Source of the DNA: Tepidamorphus sp.
Lineage (GTDB): Bacteria; Pseudomonadota; Alphaproteobacteria; Rhizobiales; Tepidamorphaceae
Reading direction: 5' to 3'
NCBI GenBank assembly: GCA_028280885.1
Contig: JANQKY010000046.1
Coordinates: 1-64,000 of the forward strand
DNA: 64,000 nt
Numbering within the stretch: the first letter of the stretch is position 1; each line of letters begins with the position of its first letter. The position numbers and the translations under genes are program-made. The notes under the pieces were generated by a model. The model was not told the DNA's origin, searched no databases, and was given only the letters and a program-made list of their open reading frames with translations. This document shows positions 1-9,682 of the stretch, one piece after another.

Positions 1-132
1 GATGCATGGAACAGGCTGATCGCACAACCGCAGACAATCAAATCGATCGGAAAACGCGAATGGGCCCACGTCGGTCAATGCAAATGACCGATGTTATAAG
101 GGAGGCAGATCAAATTCAGCACGTGCCGTTCC

Positions 133-300
133 GTTGTCGCCCCCTCCCCGCTTTTGGGGGAGGGGGCGAAAGCTGCGCGGCGTGAGGTTAAACTGATACG
201 CCTTGCTGTTTGCGAGGCGTTTGAGCCAAACGGCACGGCGGCGGCACTCCCTCTCCCCTCGCGGGAGAGGGTCGGGGTGAGGGGGCGCCGTCCGTAAGGA
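133..300. repeat. GC-rich palindromic intergenic repeats, family C
   Basis: The first 355 bases hold no convincing gene. Two hairpin-forming blocks are visible: a CCCCCTCCCC / GGGGAGGGGG pair near 139-170 and a CCCTCTCCC / GGGAGAGGG pair near 248-272 followed by TCGGGGTGAGGG. The second block closely resembles the two copies near 61031-61087 and 61194-61252. The short reading frame across this stretch encodes the low-complexity translation typical of such repeats and is not called. Bases 1-130 show nothing recognisable. Confidence 0.6.
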
Positions 301-355
301 CGGCTTCGAGAGCGCCGCAGGCGCTATCGAACCAGCGGACACCCCAGACGCATGC

Positions 356-742
356 TCAGGTCTCGCTTTGCGCCGGCGTCATCCAGCCGACCGGAGCACC
401 GGAAGGGTCCTCGATGATCGCGATGCGGCCGACGCCGGGCACGTCGAAGGGCGGATTCGTCACCTTGCCGCCATTGGCCTCGACACCCGCGATCCGCGCA
501 TCGATATCGTCGACGGCGATATAGGCGAACCAGCGCGACGTATCGCCGCCCGGCATGGAGGCATCCATCGGAATGATGCCGCCGACCGGCTTACCGCCGG
601 ACATGGCGACCAGGTAGGTGCCGCCGTTCGGCATCTCCATCTCATCGAAGGTCCAGCCGAGCGTTGCCTCGTAGAACCGCCTGGCCGCGTCGACCTTCTC
701 CGACAGCAGCTCGTTCCAGAAGAAAACCCCGTGCCCGCTCAT
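356..742 (-). CDS. VOC (glyoxalase/bleomycin-resistance fold) family protein
   Basis: A 128-residue protein of the vicinal oxygen chelate superfamily, a fold used by metal-dependent lyases, dioxygenases and antibiotic-binding proteins. The sequence opens with a typical beta strand (GVFFWNELLS), then ARRFYEATLGW, a central glycine-rich turn (MSGGKPVGGI), and a second half ending in IEDPSGAPVGWMTPA. This is the two betaalphabetabetabeta modules expected for the length. The substrate cannot be told from sequence. It stands alone between repeats and grpE. Family assignment is firm; function is unknown. Confidence 0.85.
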   Translation of the reverse strand: MSGHGVFFWNELLSEKVDAARRFYEATLGWTFDEMEMPNGGTYLVAMSGGKPVGGIIPMDASMPGGDTSRWFAYIAVDDIDARIAGVEANGGKVTNPPFDVPGVGRIAIIEDPSGAPVGWMTPAQSET

Positions 743-878
743 CGCCCGTCTCCTCTCATGCGTCCTGTATCAAGACTTACAGGCATAGAATAACAACACG
801 GTGTCGCCATGACACGCCCCGGGGCACGCCCAAGGGCACGCGCGGGAGTGCGAGCGGGCGCCGATACGCTTTTGTCCG

Positions 879-1619
879 TCAGGCGGTCTTGTCGACGCCC
901 GATCCCCGCGGTTCGGAGCCGGCCTGCGCGGACGCATCCGACTGACCCGGCCCGGTGCCGGCGGATTTCGGTCCGCCCTTGGCAACCCCGACCATCGCCG
1001 GGCGCAGGCAGCGCTCGCCGATCTGATAGCCGACCTGCACGACCTGGACGACCGTGCCCGAGGCAACGGACGGGTCCGGCACCTCGAACATCGCCTGGTG
1101 GAAATTCGGATCGAACTTCTCGCCCATCGGATCGATCCGTTTGACGCCATGCTTGTCGAGCGCCTTGGTGAGCTCGCGCTCGGTCATCTCGACGCCGTCG
1201 AGCAGGCCGGTCAGCGCCTGGTCGGCGGCGGACCGGGCATCGGCCGTGACCGTATCGAGCGCGCGGCGCATGTTGTCGCCGACGCCGAGCAGATCGTGGG
1301 CAAAGCGGGAGATGGCGTATTGCGAGGCGTCGCGCTTCTCGCGCTCGGCCCGCTTGCGCAGGTTCTCGGTCTCGGCGACGGCGCGCAGCAGGCGCTCGCG
1401 CAGATCCGCGTTCTCCGCCTTCAGGGCCTCGATCGGATCGGCGGCGGACTGTGCGGGGGCCGGCGCGGGGGCTTCCGGCGCCGCGGCCTCGGGGGATGGC
1501 GCCTGAGGGGTCTCGTGCGACGCCGCGTTGTCGTTTGTCGCCCCGGGTGTCGTCGCGCCGGGAGTCGAACCATGGGTCGCCCCGGGATTTGCTGCGGGGG
1601 TTTTTCTTTCTTCGCTCAT
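879..1619 (-). CDS. grpE: GrpE, nucleotide exchange factor for DnaK
   Basis: GrpE promotes ADP release from the chaperone DnaK in the cytoplasm. At 246 residues it is longer than the usual 190-210 because of two disordered parts. One is an N-terminal tail of about 80 residues rich in Ala, Pro, Thr and Glu; the other is a C-terminal tail after the beta domain. The long coiled coil begins near residue 80 ([20 protein letters not shown]). The conserved [13 protein letters not shown] of the C-terminal beta domain is present. It lies directly downstream of hrcA on the same strand, the usual arrangement. dnaK and dnaJ are not in this window. Confidence 0.96.
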   Translation of the reverse strand: MSEERKTPAANPGATHGSTPGATTPGATNDNAASHETPQAPSPEAAAPEAPAPAPAQSAADPIEALKAENADLRERLLRAVAETENLRKRAEREKRDASQYAISRFAHDLLGVGDNMRRALDTVTADARSAADQALTGLLDGVEMTERELTKALDKHGVKRIDPMGEKFDPNFHQAMFEVPDPSVASGTVVQVVQVGYQIGERCLRPAMVGVAKGGPKSAGTGPGQSDASAQAGSEPRGSGVDKTA

Positions 1620-1746
1620 GCGGTCCTCGGACAGAACGGCCGGATGGCCGAATAAGAATGATCAACCGTCGATATCAGGGGTCGCGGGCAAAAAATCAAG
1701 ATTTGCAAGGCGTAAACCGCCCGCGTCCGGCAGAAACAGGCACCGG

Positions 1747-2832
1747 TCAGTCCAGAATACGGCTGACGAGCTGCGCGGTATAGTCGACCACCGGCACGAT
1801 CCGGGCATAGTTCAGCCGCGTCGGCCCGATGACGCCGAGCACGCCGACGATGTTCTCGTCGGCATCGCGGTAGGGCGCGGCGACGACGGATGATCCCGAT
1901 AGCGAAAACAGCTTGTTTTCCGAGCCGATGAAGATGCGCACGCCCTCCGCGCGTTCGGCATGGCCGAGCAGGTCGATGATGTCGCTCTGCTTTTCCAGAT
2001 CGTCGAACAAGACGCGGATGCGTTCGAGATCCTCCAGCGCGTGCAGGTCCTCGAGCAGGTTGGCCTGGCCGCGCACGATCAGGGTGCGCGGCCGGTCGTC
2101 GCTGACATCGGCCCAGGTGGCAAGGCCGGCATCGACGACGCGGCGGCTCAGAACGTCGAGCTCGGCCTCGATCACCGCGCGCGAGCGGGCGATCTCCTCA
2201 CGGACCACGGCGAGCGTGCGGCCCTGCAGGCGGGCATTGAGGTAATTCGCCGCCTCCACCAGCGCCGAGGGCGGAATGTCCTCATCAAGCGTGAACACAC
2301 GGTTCTCCACCGAACCGTCGTCGCCGACGAGGACGACAAGGGCCCGGCGCGGCTCGAGCCGGACGAATTCGATGTGGCGGATGCGCACATCGGCCTTGCT
2401 GGCGAGCACGAGGCCGGCGCCCCGCGACAGGCCCGACAGCAGGGCGGAGGCCTGGTCGAGAACCGCCTCGACCGACTGGTCGCGGCTTTCCGGGGTAAAG
2501 CGTTCCTCGATCGACCGGCGCTCGCGCGGCGACAGGTCGCCGACCTCCAGAAGCGCGTCGACGAAGAAGCGCAGGCCGAGTTCGGTCGGCATGCGGCCGG
2601 CGCTGGTGTGCGGCGCGTAGATCAGCCCGAGCGTTTCCAGATCGCTCATGACGTTGCGCACCGAGGCCGGCGACAGGGCGATCGGCAGGGCGCGCGAGAT
2701 GTTGCGCGAGCCGATCGGTTCGCCCGTATCGAGATAGGACTCGACGATCTGCCGGAAGATCTCGCGGGACCGCGCATCGAGGTCGGCGAGACCCGACGAC
2801 GGCGCGCCACCCGTGGCAGTCCGGTCGGCCAT
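1747..2832 (-). CDS. hrcA: HrcA, heat-inducible transcription repressor
   Basis: HrcA represses chaperone genes by binding CIRCE operators. The N-terminal winged helix is clear ([21 protein letters not shown], then [15 protein letters not shown]), followed by the ligand-like domain and C-terminal [21 protein letters not shown], which is diagnostic for HrcA. The ATG at 2832 is chosen because AAGGA lies about 8 nt upstream and relatives begin close to this point. In-frame ATGs at 2862 and 2871 would add up to 13 residues. It is followed by grpE after 127 bp. No CIRCE element was found between hrcA and rph, so its own control is not evident. Confidence 0.95.
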   Translation of the reverse strand: MADRTATGGAPSSGLADLDARSREIFRQIVESYLDTGEPIGSRNISRALPIALSPASVRNVMSDLETLGLIYAPHTSAGRMPTELGLRFFVDALLEVGDLSPRERRSIEERFTPESRDQSVEAVLDQASALLSGLSRGAGLVLASKADVRIRHIEFVRLEPRRALVVLVGDDGSVENRVFTLDEDIPPSALVEAANYLNARLQGRTLAVVREEIARSRAVIEAELDVLSRRVVDAGLATWADVSDDRPRTLIVRGQANLLEDLHALEDLERIRVLFDDLEKQSDIIDLLGHAERAEGVRIFIGSENKLFSLSGSSVVAAPYRDADENIVGVLGVIGPTRLNYARIVPVVDYTAQLVSRILD

Positions 2833-3095
2833 GAGGCTTGTCCTTGCGCGAAACTCGTTCATGCCCACCATTATGTGCGCTCGCCGACGCGACGCGTCAA
2901 CCGGACGTGCCGGGCAGCCATGCCGCCCAGCCTGTCACCAGTCTGAAACCAGCCTGGAAGAGGCGGAACACCGGCAAAAATAGAGCGGGCAAATGGGCCC
3001 GTCAGGGTGGCGAAGCAGGCGGGAAGCGGCTAGAAACCGCCAACCATATCAACCGTGCGACGACCCCGAACCGCACGACCACACCGGAGAACCTC

Positions 3096-3809
3096 ATGCG
3101 CCCGTCCAAACGCGCTGCATCCGATCTGCGCCCGGTCCGCTTCGAGCGGGCCGTGTCGCGCCACGCCGAGGGCTCCTGCCTAGTGCGCTTCGGCGACACC
3201 GAGGTGATGTGCACGGCGAGCCTGGAGGACCGGGTGCCGGGCTGGCTGCGCGGCGGCGGCAAGGGCTGGGTGACGGCCGAATACGGCATGCTGCCGCGCT
3301 CGACCACCGAGCGCATGCGCCGCGAGGCCTCGGCCGGCAAGCCGTCGGGCCGCACCCAGGAGATCCAGCGCCTGATCGGCCGCAGCCTGCGCGCCGTGGT
3401 CGATATGCACAAGCTCGGCGAGCGGCAGATCACCATCGATTGTGACGTGCTGCAGGCCGATGGCGGCACGCGCACCGCCTCGATCACCGGCGCCTGGGTG
3501 GCGCTGCACGACTGCGTCCGCTGGATGCAGGCCCGCGACATGGTGAGCGAGGATCCGCTGATCGACCACGTCGCCGCCGTCTCCTGCGGCGTCTATGGCG
3601 GCGAGACCGTGCTGGACCTCGACTATCTGGAGGATTCGGACGCGGAGACCGACGCCAATTTCGTCATGACCGGATCGGGCAACCTGGTCGAGGTGCAGGC
3701 AAGCGCCGAGGGCGAGCCGTTCACGCAGGACCAGCTCATCGAGATGCTCGATCTGGCCCGCGCCGGCATCGGCCAGCTCGTCGACCTGCAGAAGATGACG
3801 ATCGGCTGA
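3096..3809 (+). CDS. rph: Ribonuclease PH
   Basis: RNase PH is a phosphorolytic 3'-5' exoribonuclease that trims tRNA precursors; it forms a hexamer in the cytoplasm. The 237 residues match the family length. Visible motifs are [17 protein letters not shown], the [15 protein letters not shown] phosphate and tRNA-contact region, and [19 protein letters not shown]. The ATG at 3096 is used because it has GGAG 7 nt upstream and gives the standard N terminus MRPSKRAA; the open frame extends 258 nt further 5' without support. It is divergent from hrcA and 33 bp before rdgB, with which it probably forms an operon. Confidence 0.97.
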   Translation: MRPSKRAASDLRPVRFERAVSRHAEGSCLVRFGDTEVMCTASLEDRVPGWLRGGGKGWVTAEYGMLPRSTTERMRREASAGKPSGRTQEIQRLIGRSLRAVVDMHKLGERQITIDCDVLQADGGTRTASITGAWVALHDCVRWMQARDMVSEDPLIDHVAAVSCGVYGGETVLDLDYLEDSDAETDANFVMTGSGNLVEVQASAEGEPFTQDQLIEMLDLARAGIGQLVDLQKMTIG

Positions 3810-3842
3810 GCCCGGAGTGGTCGACATGAGGGAGGGGGCGAC

Positions 3843-4481
3843 ATGAGAAAGCTCGAACCGGGACGGCTGGTCGTTGCGACGCATAATGCCGGCAAGCTTG
3901 CCGAGATGGTCGACCTGCTCGCCCCGCACGGCTTCTCGCTGTCGTCGGCGGCCGAGCTTGGCCTGCCCGAGCCGGAGGAAACCGGCGAGACCTTCGAGGC
4001 AAACGCGATCCTGAAGGCCGTCGCCGCGGCCGGGGCCGCCGGCATTCCCGCGCTCGCCGATGATTCCGGCCTCGCCGTCGATGCGCTCGACGGCAAGCCC
4101 GGCATTCATTCGGCCCGCTGGGCCGGGTCGGACCGGGATTTCGCCCGCGCCATGCGCAATGTCGAGGAACTGCTGCAGCAGACAGGCGCGAAGACGCCGC
4201 AGGCGCGGACCGCGCGCTTCGTCTCGGTGCTGGCGATCGCCTGGCCGGACGGGCATACCGAAACCGTGCGCGGCGAGGTCGAGGGCACGCTCGTGTGGCC
4301 GCCGCGCGGCGAGCAGGGCTTCGGCTACGATCCGATGTTCCTGCCCGAGGGCCACAGCCGCACCTTCGGCGAGATGAGCGCGGCGGAGAAACATGGCGGC
4401 AGGCCGGGCACCGACGCGCCGCCGCTGTCGCACCGCTCGCGTGCGTTTGCGACGCTGGTGGAGACCTGCCTTGCCCGGTAG
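3843..4481 (+). CDS. rdgB: XTP/dITP pyrophosphatase, RdgB/HAM1 family
   Basis: Hydrolyses non-canonical purine triphosphates (dITP, XTP) to monophosphates and so cleans the nucleotide pool. The 212 residues carry the family signatures: [13 protein letters not shown] at the N terminus, the [14 protein letters not shown] region, [11 protein letters not shown] with the catalytic acidic residues, and the C-terminal [13 protein letters not shown] strong GGGAGGGGG lies just before the ATG. It follows rph by 33 bp and overlaps the proposed hemW start by 11 bp, a common alphaproteobacterial trio. Confidence 0.96.
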   Translation: MRKLEPGRLVVATHNAGKLAEMVDLLAPHGFSLSSAAELGLPEPEETGETFEANAILKAVAAAGAAGIPALADDSGLAVDALDGKPGIHSARWAGSDRDFARAMRNVEELLQQTGAKTPQARTARFVSVLAIAWPDGHTETVRGEVEGTLVWPPRGEQGFGYDPMFLPEGHSRTFGEMSAAEKHGGRPGTDAPPLSHRSRAFATLVETCLAR

Positions 4482-5682
4482 CCTGGAGGGCACGCTCCGG
4501 CTGTTGCGCGCCGAGGGGCCGGAGGACGCCGAGCGCGCCGACGACCCGGGCTTCGGCGTCTATGTGCATTGGCCGTTCTGCGCGGCCAAGTGCCCCTATT
4601 GCGATTTCAACTCCCATGTCCGCCGCGACACCGACCAGCTGCGCTACGCGGCGGCGCTCGCCCGCGAGCTCGACTACATGGCGGCGCTCGCGCCGGGCCG
4701 GACCGTGCGATCGGTGTTCTTCGGCGGCGGCACGCCGTCGCTGATGGAGCCGGTGGTTGTCGAGACGGTGCTCGATGCGATTGCCCGCAACTGGCCGGTC
4801 GCGGACGATGTCGAGGTGACGCTGGAGGCCAACCCGACCAGCGTCGAGGCGGACCGCTTCGCGGGCTACCGGACCGCCGGCGTCAACCGGGTCTCGCTCG
4901 GCATCCAGGCGCTGAACGATACCGACCTGCGCTTCCTGGGACGGCTGCACACTCGCGCCGAGGCGCTGGGCGCGCTGAAACTCGCCCGGTCCGTGTTCGA
5001 TCGCATCTCCTTCGATCTGATCTATGCCCGGCCCGGCCAGACGCCGCAGGCCTGGCGGCGCGAACTGGAAGAGGCCTGCGGGTATGCCGCCGATCACCTG
5101 TCGCTCTATCAGCTGACGATCGAGCCCGACACGCCGTTTGCGGCGCTGCATGCGCGCGGCCGGCTGATCGTGCCCGATGACGATTCCGCCCGCGACCTCT
5201 ACGACGTGACGCTGGAGGTAACCGGGCAGCACGGCCTGCCGGCCTACGAGATCTCCAACCATGCCCGCCCCGGCGAGGCCTGCCGGCATAATCTTGTCTA
5301 CTGGCGCGGCGGCGAATGGGCCGCTGTCGGGCCGGGCGCGCATGGCCGGCTCGACATCCTCGGCGAGCGCACGGCGCTGTCGACGATCAAGGCGCCGGAG
5401 ACCTGGCTTGCCGCCGTCGAGGCCGGCGGCCAGGGGATTACCGAGCGGCTGGTGCTGAGCGAGGCCGAGGTCGCCGACGAGTTTCTGGTGATGGGCTTGC
5501 GGCTTGCCGACGGGATCGACCCGCACCGCTATGAAAGCCTGTCGGGCCGGCGGCTCAAGGATGCGCGCATTTCCGATCTCGTCGGCTACGGGCTGATCGA
5601 ACGGCTCGACAGCGGCTGCCTGCGCGCGACGCCGTCGGGCTTTGCCGTTTTGAATGCGGTCGTCGCCGATCTGGCGGCCTAG
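4471..5682 (+). CDS. hemW: HemW, radical SAM heme chaperone
   Basis: HemW is a radical SAM protein thought to deliver heme to respiratory enzymes; older annotations call it a coproporphyrinogen III oxidase. The 403 residues show the cluster motif C37-x3-C41-x2-C44 followed by DF ([11 protein letters not shown]), the [10 protein letters not shown] glycine motif, and the HemW C-terminal domain. The TTG at 4471 is chosen because GGAG lies 7 nt upstream and it overlaps the rdgB stop. An ATG at 4393 is in frame but deep inside rdgB. The gene converges on the exporter at 5689 with a 6 bp gap. Confidence 0.93.
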   Translation: MPGSLEGTLRLLRAEGPEDAERADDPGFGVYVHWPFCAAKCPYCDFNSHVRRDTDQLRYAAALARELDYMAALAPGRTVRSVFFGGGTPSLMEPVVVETVLDAIARNWPVADDVEVTLEANPTSVEADRFAGYRTAGVNRVSLGIQALNDTDLRFLGRLHTRAEALGALKLARSVFDRISFDLIYARPGQTPQAWRRELEEACGYAADHLSLYQLTIEPDTPFAALHARGRLIVPDDDSARDLYDVTLEVTGQHGLPAYEISNHARPGEACRHNLVYWRGGEWAAVGPGAHGRLDILGERTALSTIKAPETWLAAVEAGGQGITERLVLSEAEVADEFLVMGLRLADGIDPHRYESLSGRRLKDARISDLVGYGLIERLDSGCLRATPSGFAVLNAVVADLAA

Positions 5683-5688
5683 GCGCAC

Positions 5689-6909
5689 TCAGATCTCGCC
5701 GGCCCGCGCCGCCTTGCGAACGGGACTACCGATCCAATAGATGGCGATCGCGCTGAAGCCGAGCGCGGAAAACCCGACGGCGAGCGGCATCGCCCGGTGG
5801 TCGAACAGGTTGAAGTCCAGCAGCGCGGCAACGGCGATCCCGACCAGGGCGGCCGAGACCATCTGGCAGACCCCCATAAGCGAGGACGCGGCACCAGCGG
5901 AGCCCGGAAACGGCATCAGCGTGCCGGCCATCGCCTGCGGCAGCGAGCTGCCATTGCCGGCGAAGAAGATCGCCGAGGCGGCGATAACGGCGTAGACACC
6001 GCCGAAATCGGCCTGAACGGCGACGATCATCAGGAAACCGCCGGCCGCCATCAGTATGATCCCCAGCGCGATCCCGGCATCGATGCCGAGGCGGCCGGCA
6101 ACCCGCCGCCCGGCGATCGTTCCCAGGATATAGGCGAAGCTGCAGAACCCGAAGGCCGCGCCGAACAGCATCGGCGTCAGCCCGTACACCCCCTGCAGGA
6201 TGAAGGAGGAGACGGAGATGAAGGTGAAGATACCGCTGTAGCTCATACACACGAGCGCCGTGTAGACGAGGAACACGCGGTCGCGAATGAGCCGCGCGAA
6301 GACGCGCAGCATGCCCAGCGGCGTCGACGGCGCGTCGCTGTCGGGGCGGGTTTCGGGCAGGCGCAGCGCCACCATGACGATCAGCACGACGCCGAGGCCG
6401 GCACTTGCGACGAAGGTGCCGCGCCATCCGAACCACAGCGCGATCAGGGCGCCGGCCAGCGGCGCGACCATCGGGACAAGCCCCATGATGGTCGCCATCC
6501 GCGCCAGTTCCTGACCCGCCCGGCGGCCGGAATAGAGATCCCGCGCGACGGCCCGGGCCAGCACGATCGGGCCGGAGGCGCCGATCGCCTGCAACACCCG
6601 CGCGGCGATCAGAACGGGCAGCGACGGGGCGAACGCGCATAACAGGCTGCCGATCGCGAAGACGACCAGCCCGGCCAGCAGCATGACCTTGCGGCCATAG
6701 CGGTCGGACAGGGGGCCGTAGAAGATCTGGGTCGAGGCGAAGCCGACCAGGAAGGCCGACAGGGTGAGCTGGCCCTGCGCCGGCGTCGCGCCGAAGCCTT
6801 CGGTGAGCGCCGGCAGCGAGGGCAGATACATGTCGGTCGCCAGCGGCCCGAGCGCGGTCAGGACGCCGAGCAGAACCGTCAAGGCAAGCGTTTCGGGCCT
6901 GAATGTCAT
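5689..6909 (-). CDS. Bcr/CflA-type MFS drug exporter
   Basis: A 406-residue major facilitator of the 12-helix drug:proton antiporter group. Near the start it has LGPLATDMYLPSLPAL, the hallmark of the Bcr/CflA subfamily. The MFS loop motif is seen as GPLSDRYGRKVMLLAGL between helices 2 and 3. The antiporter motif region follows in helix 5 (MGLVPMVAPLAGALI). Such pumps expel bicyclomycin, chloramphenicol or sulfonamides in other species; the substrate here is unknown. It is a single gene converging on hemW, with a 150 bp upstream gap before the DUF883-like gene. Confidence 0.9.
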   Translation of the reverse strand: MTFRPETLALTVLLGVLTALGPLATDMYLPSLPALTEGFGATPAQGQLTLSAFLVGFASTQIFYGPLSDRYGRKVMLLAGLVVFAIGSLLCAFAPSLPVLIAARVLQAIGASGPIVLARAVARDLYSGRRAGQELARMATIMGLVPMVAPLAGALIALWFGWRGTFVASAGLGVVLIVMVALRLPETRPDSDAPSTPLGMLRVFARLIRDRVFLVYTALVCMSYSGIFTFISVSSFILQGVYGLTPMLFGAAFGFCSFAYILGTIAGRRVAGRLGIDAGIALGIILMAAGGFLMIVAVQADFGGVYAVIAASAIFFAGNGSSLPQAMAGTLMPFPGSAGAASSLMGVCQMVSAALVGIAVAALLDFNLFDHRAMPLAVGFSALGFSAIAIYWIGSPVRKAARAGEI

Positions 6910-7065
6910 GGATCTCGCGGTGAACGGTTGTGGCGGGCGGGCGCGACCCTAATTGAAACCGGGCGCAAGCGCCAACGCGTCTTTTCCCCTCCTTCACGCG
7001 ACGAAACGTCATGCAAATACGCTCGGGACGCGTTAGTCTGACGCCAACGCGAGGGAGATCCCGAC

Positions 7066-7413
7066 ATGACCGATCAATCGACAGCCGAAAGCTGGGACAA
7101 GCTCACCGAACAGCTTGCGCAACTGCGCAAGGATCTCGGCAACGTCAACGCGGCGGCGGCCGATCTTGCCAGGGCGGGCGCGCAGGATGGCCGCGAAAAG
7201 GTGCTCTCGGAGATCGAGGCGCTGACCCGGCAGGCCGGCTCGATCGCCGAGGACCTGTCCGAGGCGGGCCACCGGGCCGGCCACAAGGCGGCCGAAACCG
7301 CCGGCGCGCTCGGCCATGAGATCGAGGGCGCGGTCAACCGCAACCCCCTCGCCGCCGTCCTGATCGCCGCCGGCCTCGGCCTGCTGATCGGCCTTGCCAC
7401 CCGCCGCAGCTGA
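7066..7413 (+). CDS. DUF883/YqjD-like small membrane-anchored protein
   Basis: A 115-residue protein with a long polar amphipathic helix (residues about 5-80, with heptad-like Leu/Ala spacing). One C-terminal transmembrane helix follows, NPLAAVLIAAGLGLLIGLA, ending in TRRS. This is the layout of the ElaB/YqjD/DUF883 family, some members of which tether stalled ribosomes to the inner membrane. GGGAG lies 10 nt before the ATG. It is followed 26 bp later by a YqjE-like membrane gene, as yqjD is followed by yqjE in enterobacteria. The ribosome role is inferred from the family only. Confidence 0.8.
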   Translation: MTDQSTAESWDKLTEQLAQLRKDLGNVNAAAADLARAGAQDGREKVLSEIEALTRQAGSIAEDLSEAGHRAGHKAAETAGALGHEIEGAVNRNPLAAVLIAAGLGLLIGLATRRS

Positions 7414-7438
7414 CGGCCGCGCTCATTCCGGTGCCTTC

Positions 7439-7906
7439 ATGATCAAGTCGCTCGCCGCCGCCATTTCCGCGACGGTCGCCCACAAGGCGGAAGCCGCCGC
7501 CCGCGACGCGGCGCGGCGGATCTTTCTCGTTCTGCTCGCCGCGCTGTTGATGACGGTGGTGTTCGTCTTCGTCGAACTGGCGTTGTTCCTGTGGCTGCGC
7601 ACGCAGATGCCATCCTACCTGGCCGCGCTCGTCGTTGCGCTGGTCGCCCTCGTCTGCGCCTTTGTCGCGCTCCTTGCCGCCTCCCGAGGCGGATCGGCAT
7701 CACGCGGCGGATCGGGCGCGGGGGCGCCACCGCGCAACACCGACGCGAGCGGGTCGCAAGACGGCGCCGATCAGGCGTCCGAGACGCTTCAGCGCCTCGT
7801 TGAGGATGCGGAAGCGGTCGGCAAGACCTTCGCCAAGGACGCCGGTCCCACGCAGCTTGTCCTCAGCGCCTTTCTGGTCGGCATGCTGCTCGGCCGGGGC
7901 CGGTAG
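7439..7906 (+). CDS. Phage holin/YqjE-like two-helix membrane protein
   Basis: A 155-residue membrane protein. An amphipathic N-terminal helix (residues 1-25) precedes two hydrophobic helices at about 26-50 (IFLVLLAALLMTVVFVFVEL) and 60-82 (AALVVALVALVCAFVALLAA), with a Gly/Ser-rich loop next. The C-terminal half is soluble and ends with a short hydrophobic segment (LVLSAFLVGMLLGRGR) resembling the C terminus of its upstream partner. The start at ATG 7439 removes 15 unlikely residues. Pairing with the DUF883-like gene supports a YqjE-type role in envelope stress; function is otherwise unknown. Confidence 0.72.
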   Translation: MIKSLAAAISATVAHKAEAAARDAARRIFLVLLAALLMTVVFVFVELALFLWLRTQMPSYLAALVVALVALVCAFVALLAASRGGSASRGGSGAGAPPRNTDASGSQDGADQASETLQRLVEDAEAVGKTFAKDAGPTQLVLSAFLVGMLLGRGR

Positions 7907-7938
7907 CACGCTCCAGTCCGTCCTCTACAGTCCGTCCT

Positions 7939-8697
7939 CTACAGGGCGAACTCGATGTGGCGCGCCGCCTTTTGCAGCGCCGGCAGGTAGCGGCTTTCCA
8001 TCTCCTCGGTCGAGACACGCGCGGCGTGGGCGGCGATGTTGATGGCGATGCCGGTGCGCTGGTCGGGGTTGGGCACGGCGACGGAGACCGAGCGCAGGCC
8101 GATCTCGAGTTCCTCGGAGACCAGCGCATAGCCCTGCCGGCGGACCCGGTCGAGCCGGTCGCGCAGGCCGGCCCGCGTCGTGATCGTGTGCGGGGTCAGC
8201 GCGGTAAGGTCGGCGGTCGAGAAATAGCGCTCCAGCTCGCGCGGCGTCATCAGCGCCAGCAGCGCCTGGCCCATCGAGGTCGCATGGGCGGGAAGCCGCG
8301 TGCCCAGCCCAAGGCCGATCGTCATGATCCGGTGACGCGAGGGCGCGCGGGCGACATAGATGATGTCGGTGCCGTCCATCATCGCCGCCGAGGCGGATTC
8401 ATCGAATTCCTGCGACACGCTGCGCAACACCGACTGGACAACCTCCAGCTCCGTTGCCGAGGAGACATAGGCCTGCGACAGTTCCAGGATCGCCGGGGTC
8501 AGTTCGTAATGCTTCCCGTCGGTACGGGCCAGACCGATGTCGCACAGGGTAATCAGGAAGCGGCGGGCGGCCGCCCGCGTCAGGCCGGTCGCGCCGGCAA
8601 CGTCGGTAATGGTCTGGCGCCGCTGGCCGGCGCCGAAGCTGCGGATAACGGTCATGCCGCGAACGAGCGACTGAACCGATTCGTCCCGGTGCGCCAC
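7939..8697 (-). CDS. IclR-family transcriptional regulator, PcaR/PobR group
   Basis: A 252-residue regulator with the IclR plan: an N-terminal winged helix (GMTVIRSFGAGQRRQTITDVA, then TGLTRAAARRFLITL) and a C-terminal ligand-binding domain with the GMALLA-like segment SMGQALLALMTPREL. This variant is typical of PcaR, PcaU and PobR, which respond to aromatic-pathway intermediates. The GTG at 8697 is preferred because GGAGAGG is just upstream; a TTG at 8724 is also in frame. It is transcribed away from the CoA-transferase pair and probably controls it. The stop codon lies inside a 14 bp tandem duplication (7914-7941). Confidence 0.9.
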   Translation of the reverse strand: MAHRDESVQSLVRGMTVIRSFGAGQRRQTITDVAGATGLTRAAARRFLITLCDIGLARTDGKHYELTPAILELSQAYVSSATELEVVQSVLRSVSQEFDESASAAMMDGTDIIYVARAPSRHRIMTIGLGLGTRLPAHATSMGQALLALMTPRELERYFSTADLTALTPHTITTRAGLRDRLDRVRRQGYALVSEELEIGLRSVSVAVPNPDQRTGIAINIAAHAARVSTEEMESRYLPALQKAARHIEFAL

Positions 8698-8817
8698 GAT
8701 CCTCTCCGTGCGAACTGCGAACAAACTATCGTAATACGCACTAATGGTTGACGCAATGGGCCTTTACGGCACAAATGCGGTGCGACGCGAAAAGGACTTA
8801 CTCTGGAGGACCGGTCG
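8698..8817. promoter_or_regulatory. Divergent promoter region between IclR gene and CoA-transferase genes
   Basis: This 120 bp gap must hold promoters for both directions. A short dyad CGTA-A-TACG sits at 8730-8738 inside AT-richer sequence, a possible IclR-family operator core. GGAGGA (from about 8805) is the ribosome binding site of the GTG-started CoA-transferase subunit. The operator call is inference only. Confidence 0.35.
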
Positions 8818-9672
8818 GTGGCTGAAATCTGCTCACTTGAGGAGGCAATCGCGGATTGCGTCCGGGACGGCGACCGGGTCGCGATGGAGGGGTTTACCCA
8901 CCTCATCCCCTATGCCGCCGGGCACGAGGCCATTCGCCAGGGCCGCAAGCACCTGACCGTCTACCGGATGACGCCGGACCTGCTCTACGACCAGATGATC
9001 GGCATGGGCTGTGTCGACAGGATCGTGTTTTCCTGGGGCGGCAATCCCGGCGTCGGATCGCTGCACCGGCTGCGCGACGCGGTCGAGAACGGCTGGCCCA
9101 ACGCAATCGAGATCGAGGAGCACAGCCACGCGGCGATGGCGAACGCCTATGACGCCGGCGCGGCCAACCTGCCATTCGCCTATTTTCGCGGCTATATCGG
9201 CGCCGACCTGCCGACGGTGAACCCGAACATCAAAGAGGTGACCTGTCCGTTCACCGGCGAGACCTTCGCCGCCGTTCCGGCGATCCGGCCGGACGTGACG
9301 ATCATCCACGCGCTGAAGGCCGACCGAGCCGGCAACGTGCTGCTGGAGGGCATTCTCGGCGTTCAGAAGGAGGCGGTGCTGGCGGCCAAGAAGGCGGTCG
9401 TGACGGTCGAGGAGATCGTCGACGAGATCGATACCGCCTCGCCGAACACGGTGATCCTGCCGGCCTGGACCGTGACCGCGATCGCCGAGGTGCCGGGCGG
9501 CGCCCACCCCTCCTACGCGCAGGGCTACTATGGCCGCGACAACGCCTACTACATCGCCTGGGACCCGATCGGCCGCGATCGCGACACGTTCCTCGCCTGG
9601 ATGAAGGAAAACGTGCTGGAGCAAGGGCCCGAGGCCTTTGCCACCCATGGCAGGAAGCACGGCAAGGCTTGA
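8818..9672 (+). CDS. CoA-transferase subunit A, 3-oxoadipate (CatI/GctA) type
   Basis: Alpha subunit of a class I CoA-transferase that moves CoA from succinyl-CoA to an acid. The 284-residue sequence starts SLEEAIADCVRDGDRVAMEGF and carries the PFTGETFAAVPAIRPDVTIIHA stretch of the GctA/CatI branch rather than the shorter PcaI branch. The start is GTG with GGAGGA about 9 nt upstream. The partner subunit begins 10 bp downstream. With an adjacent PcaR-like regulator, 3-oxoadipate from aromatic breakdown is the likely substrate; glutaconate or a steroid-ring acid remain possible because the branch is shared. Confidence 0.85.
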   Translation: MAEICSLEEAIADCVRDGDRVAMEGFTHLIPYAAGHEAIRQGRKHLTVYRMTPDLLYDQMIGMGCVDRIVFSWGGNPGVGSLHRLRDAVENGWPNAIEIEEHSHAAMANAYDAGAANLPFAYFRGYIGADLPTVNPNIKEVTCPFTGETFAAVPAIRPDVTIIHALKADRAGNVLLEGILGVQKEAVLAAKKAVVTVEEIVDEIDTASPNTVILPAWTVTAIAEVPGGAHPSYAQGYYGRDNAYYIAWDPIGRDRDTFLAWMKENVLEQGPEAFATHGRKHGKA

Positions 9673-9682
9673 GGAGGCGATC

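Noticed and set aside
2833..3095. CIRCE element upstream of hrcA
   Set aside because: No TTAGCACTC-N9-GAGTGCTAA-like dyad is present.
3736..5688. 650-codon open frame on the minus strand opposite rdgB-hemW
   Set aside because: Shadow frame across two well-supported genes.
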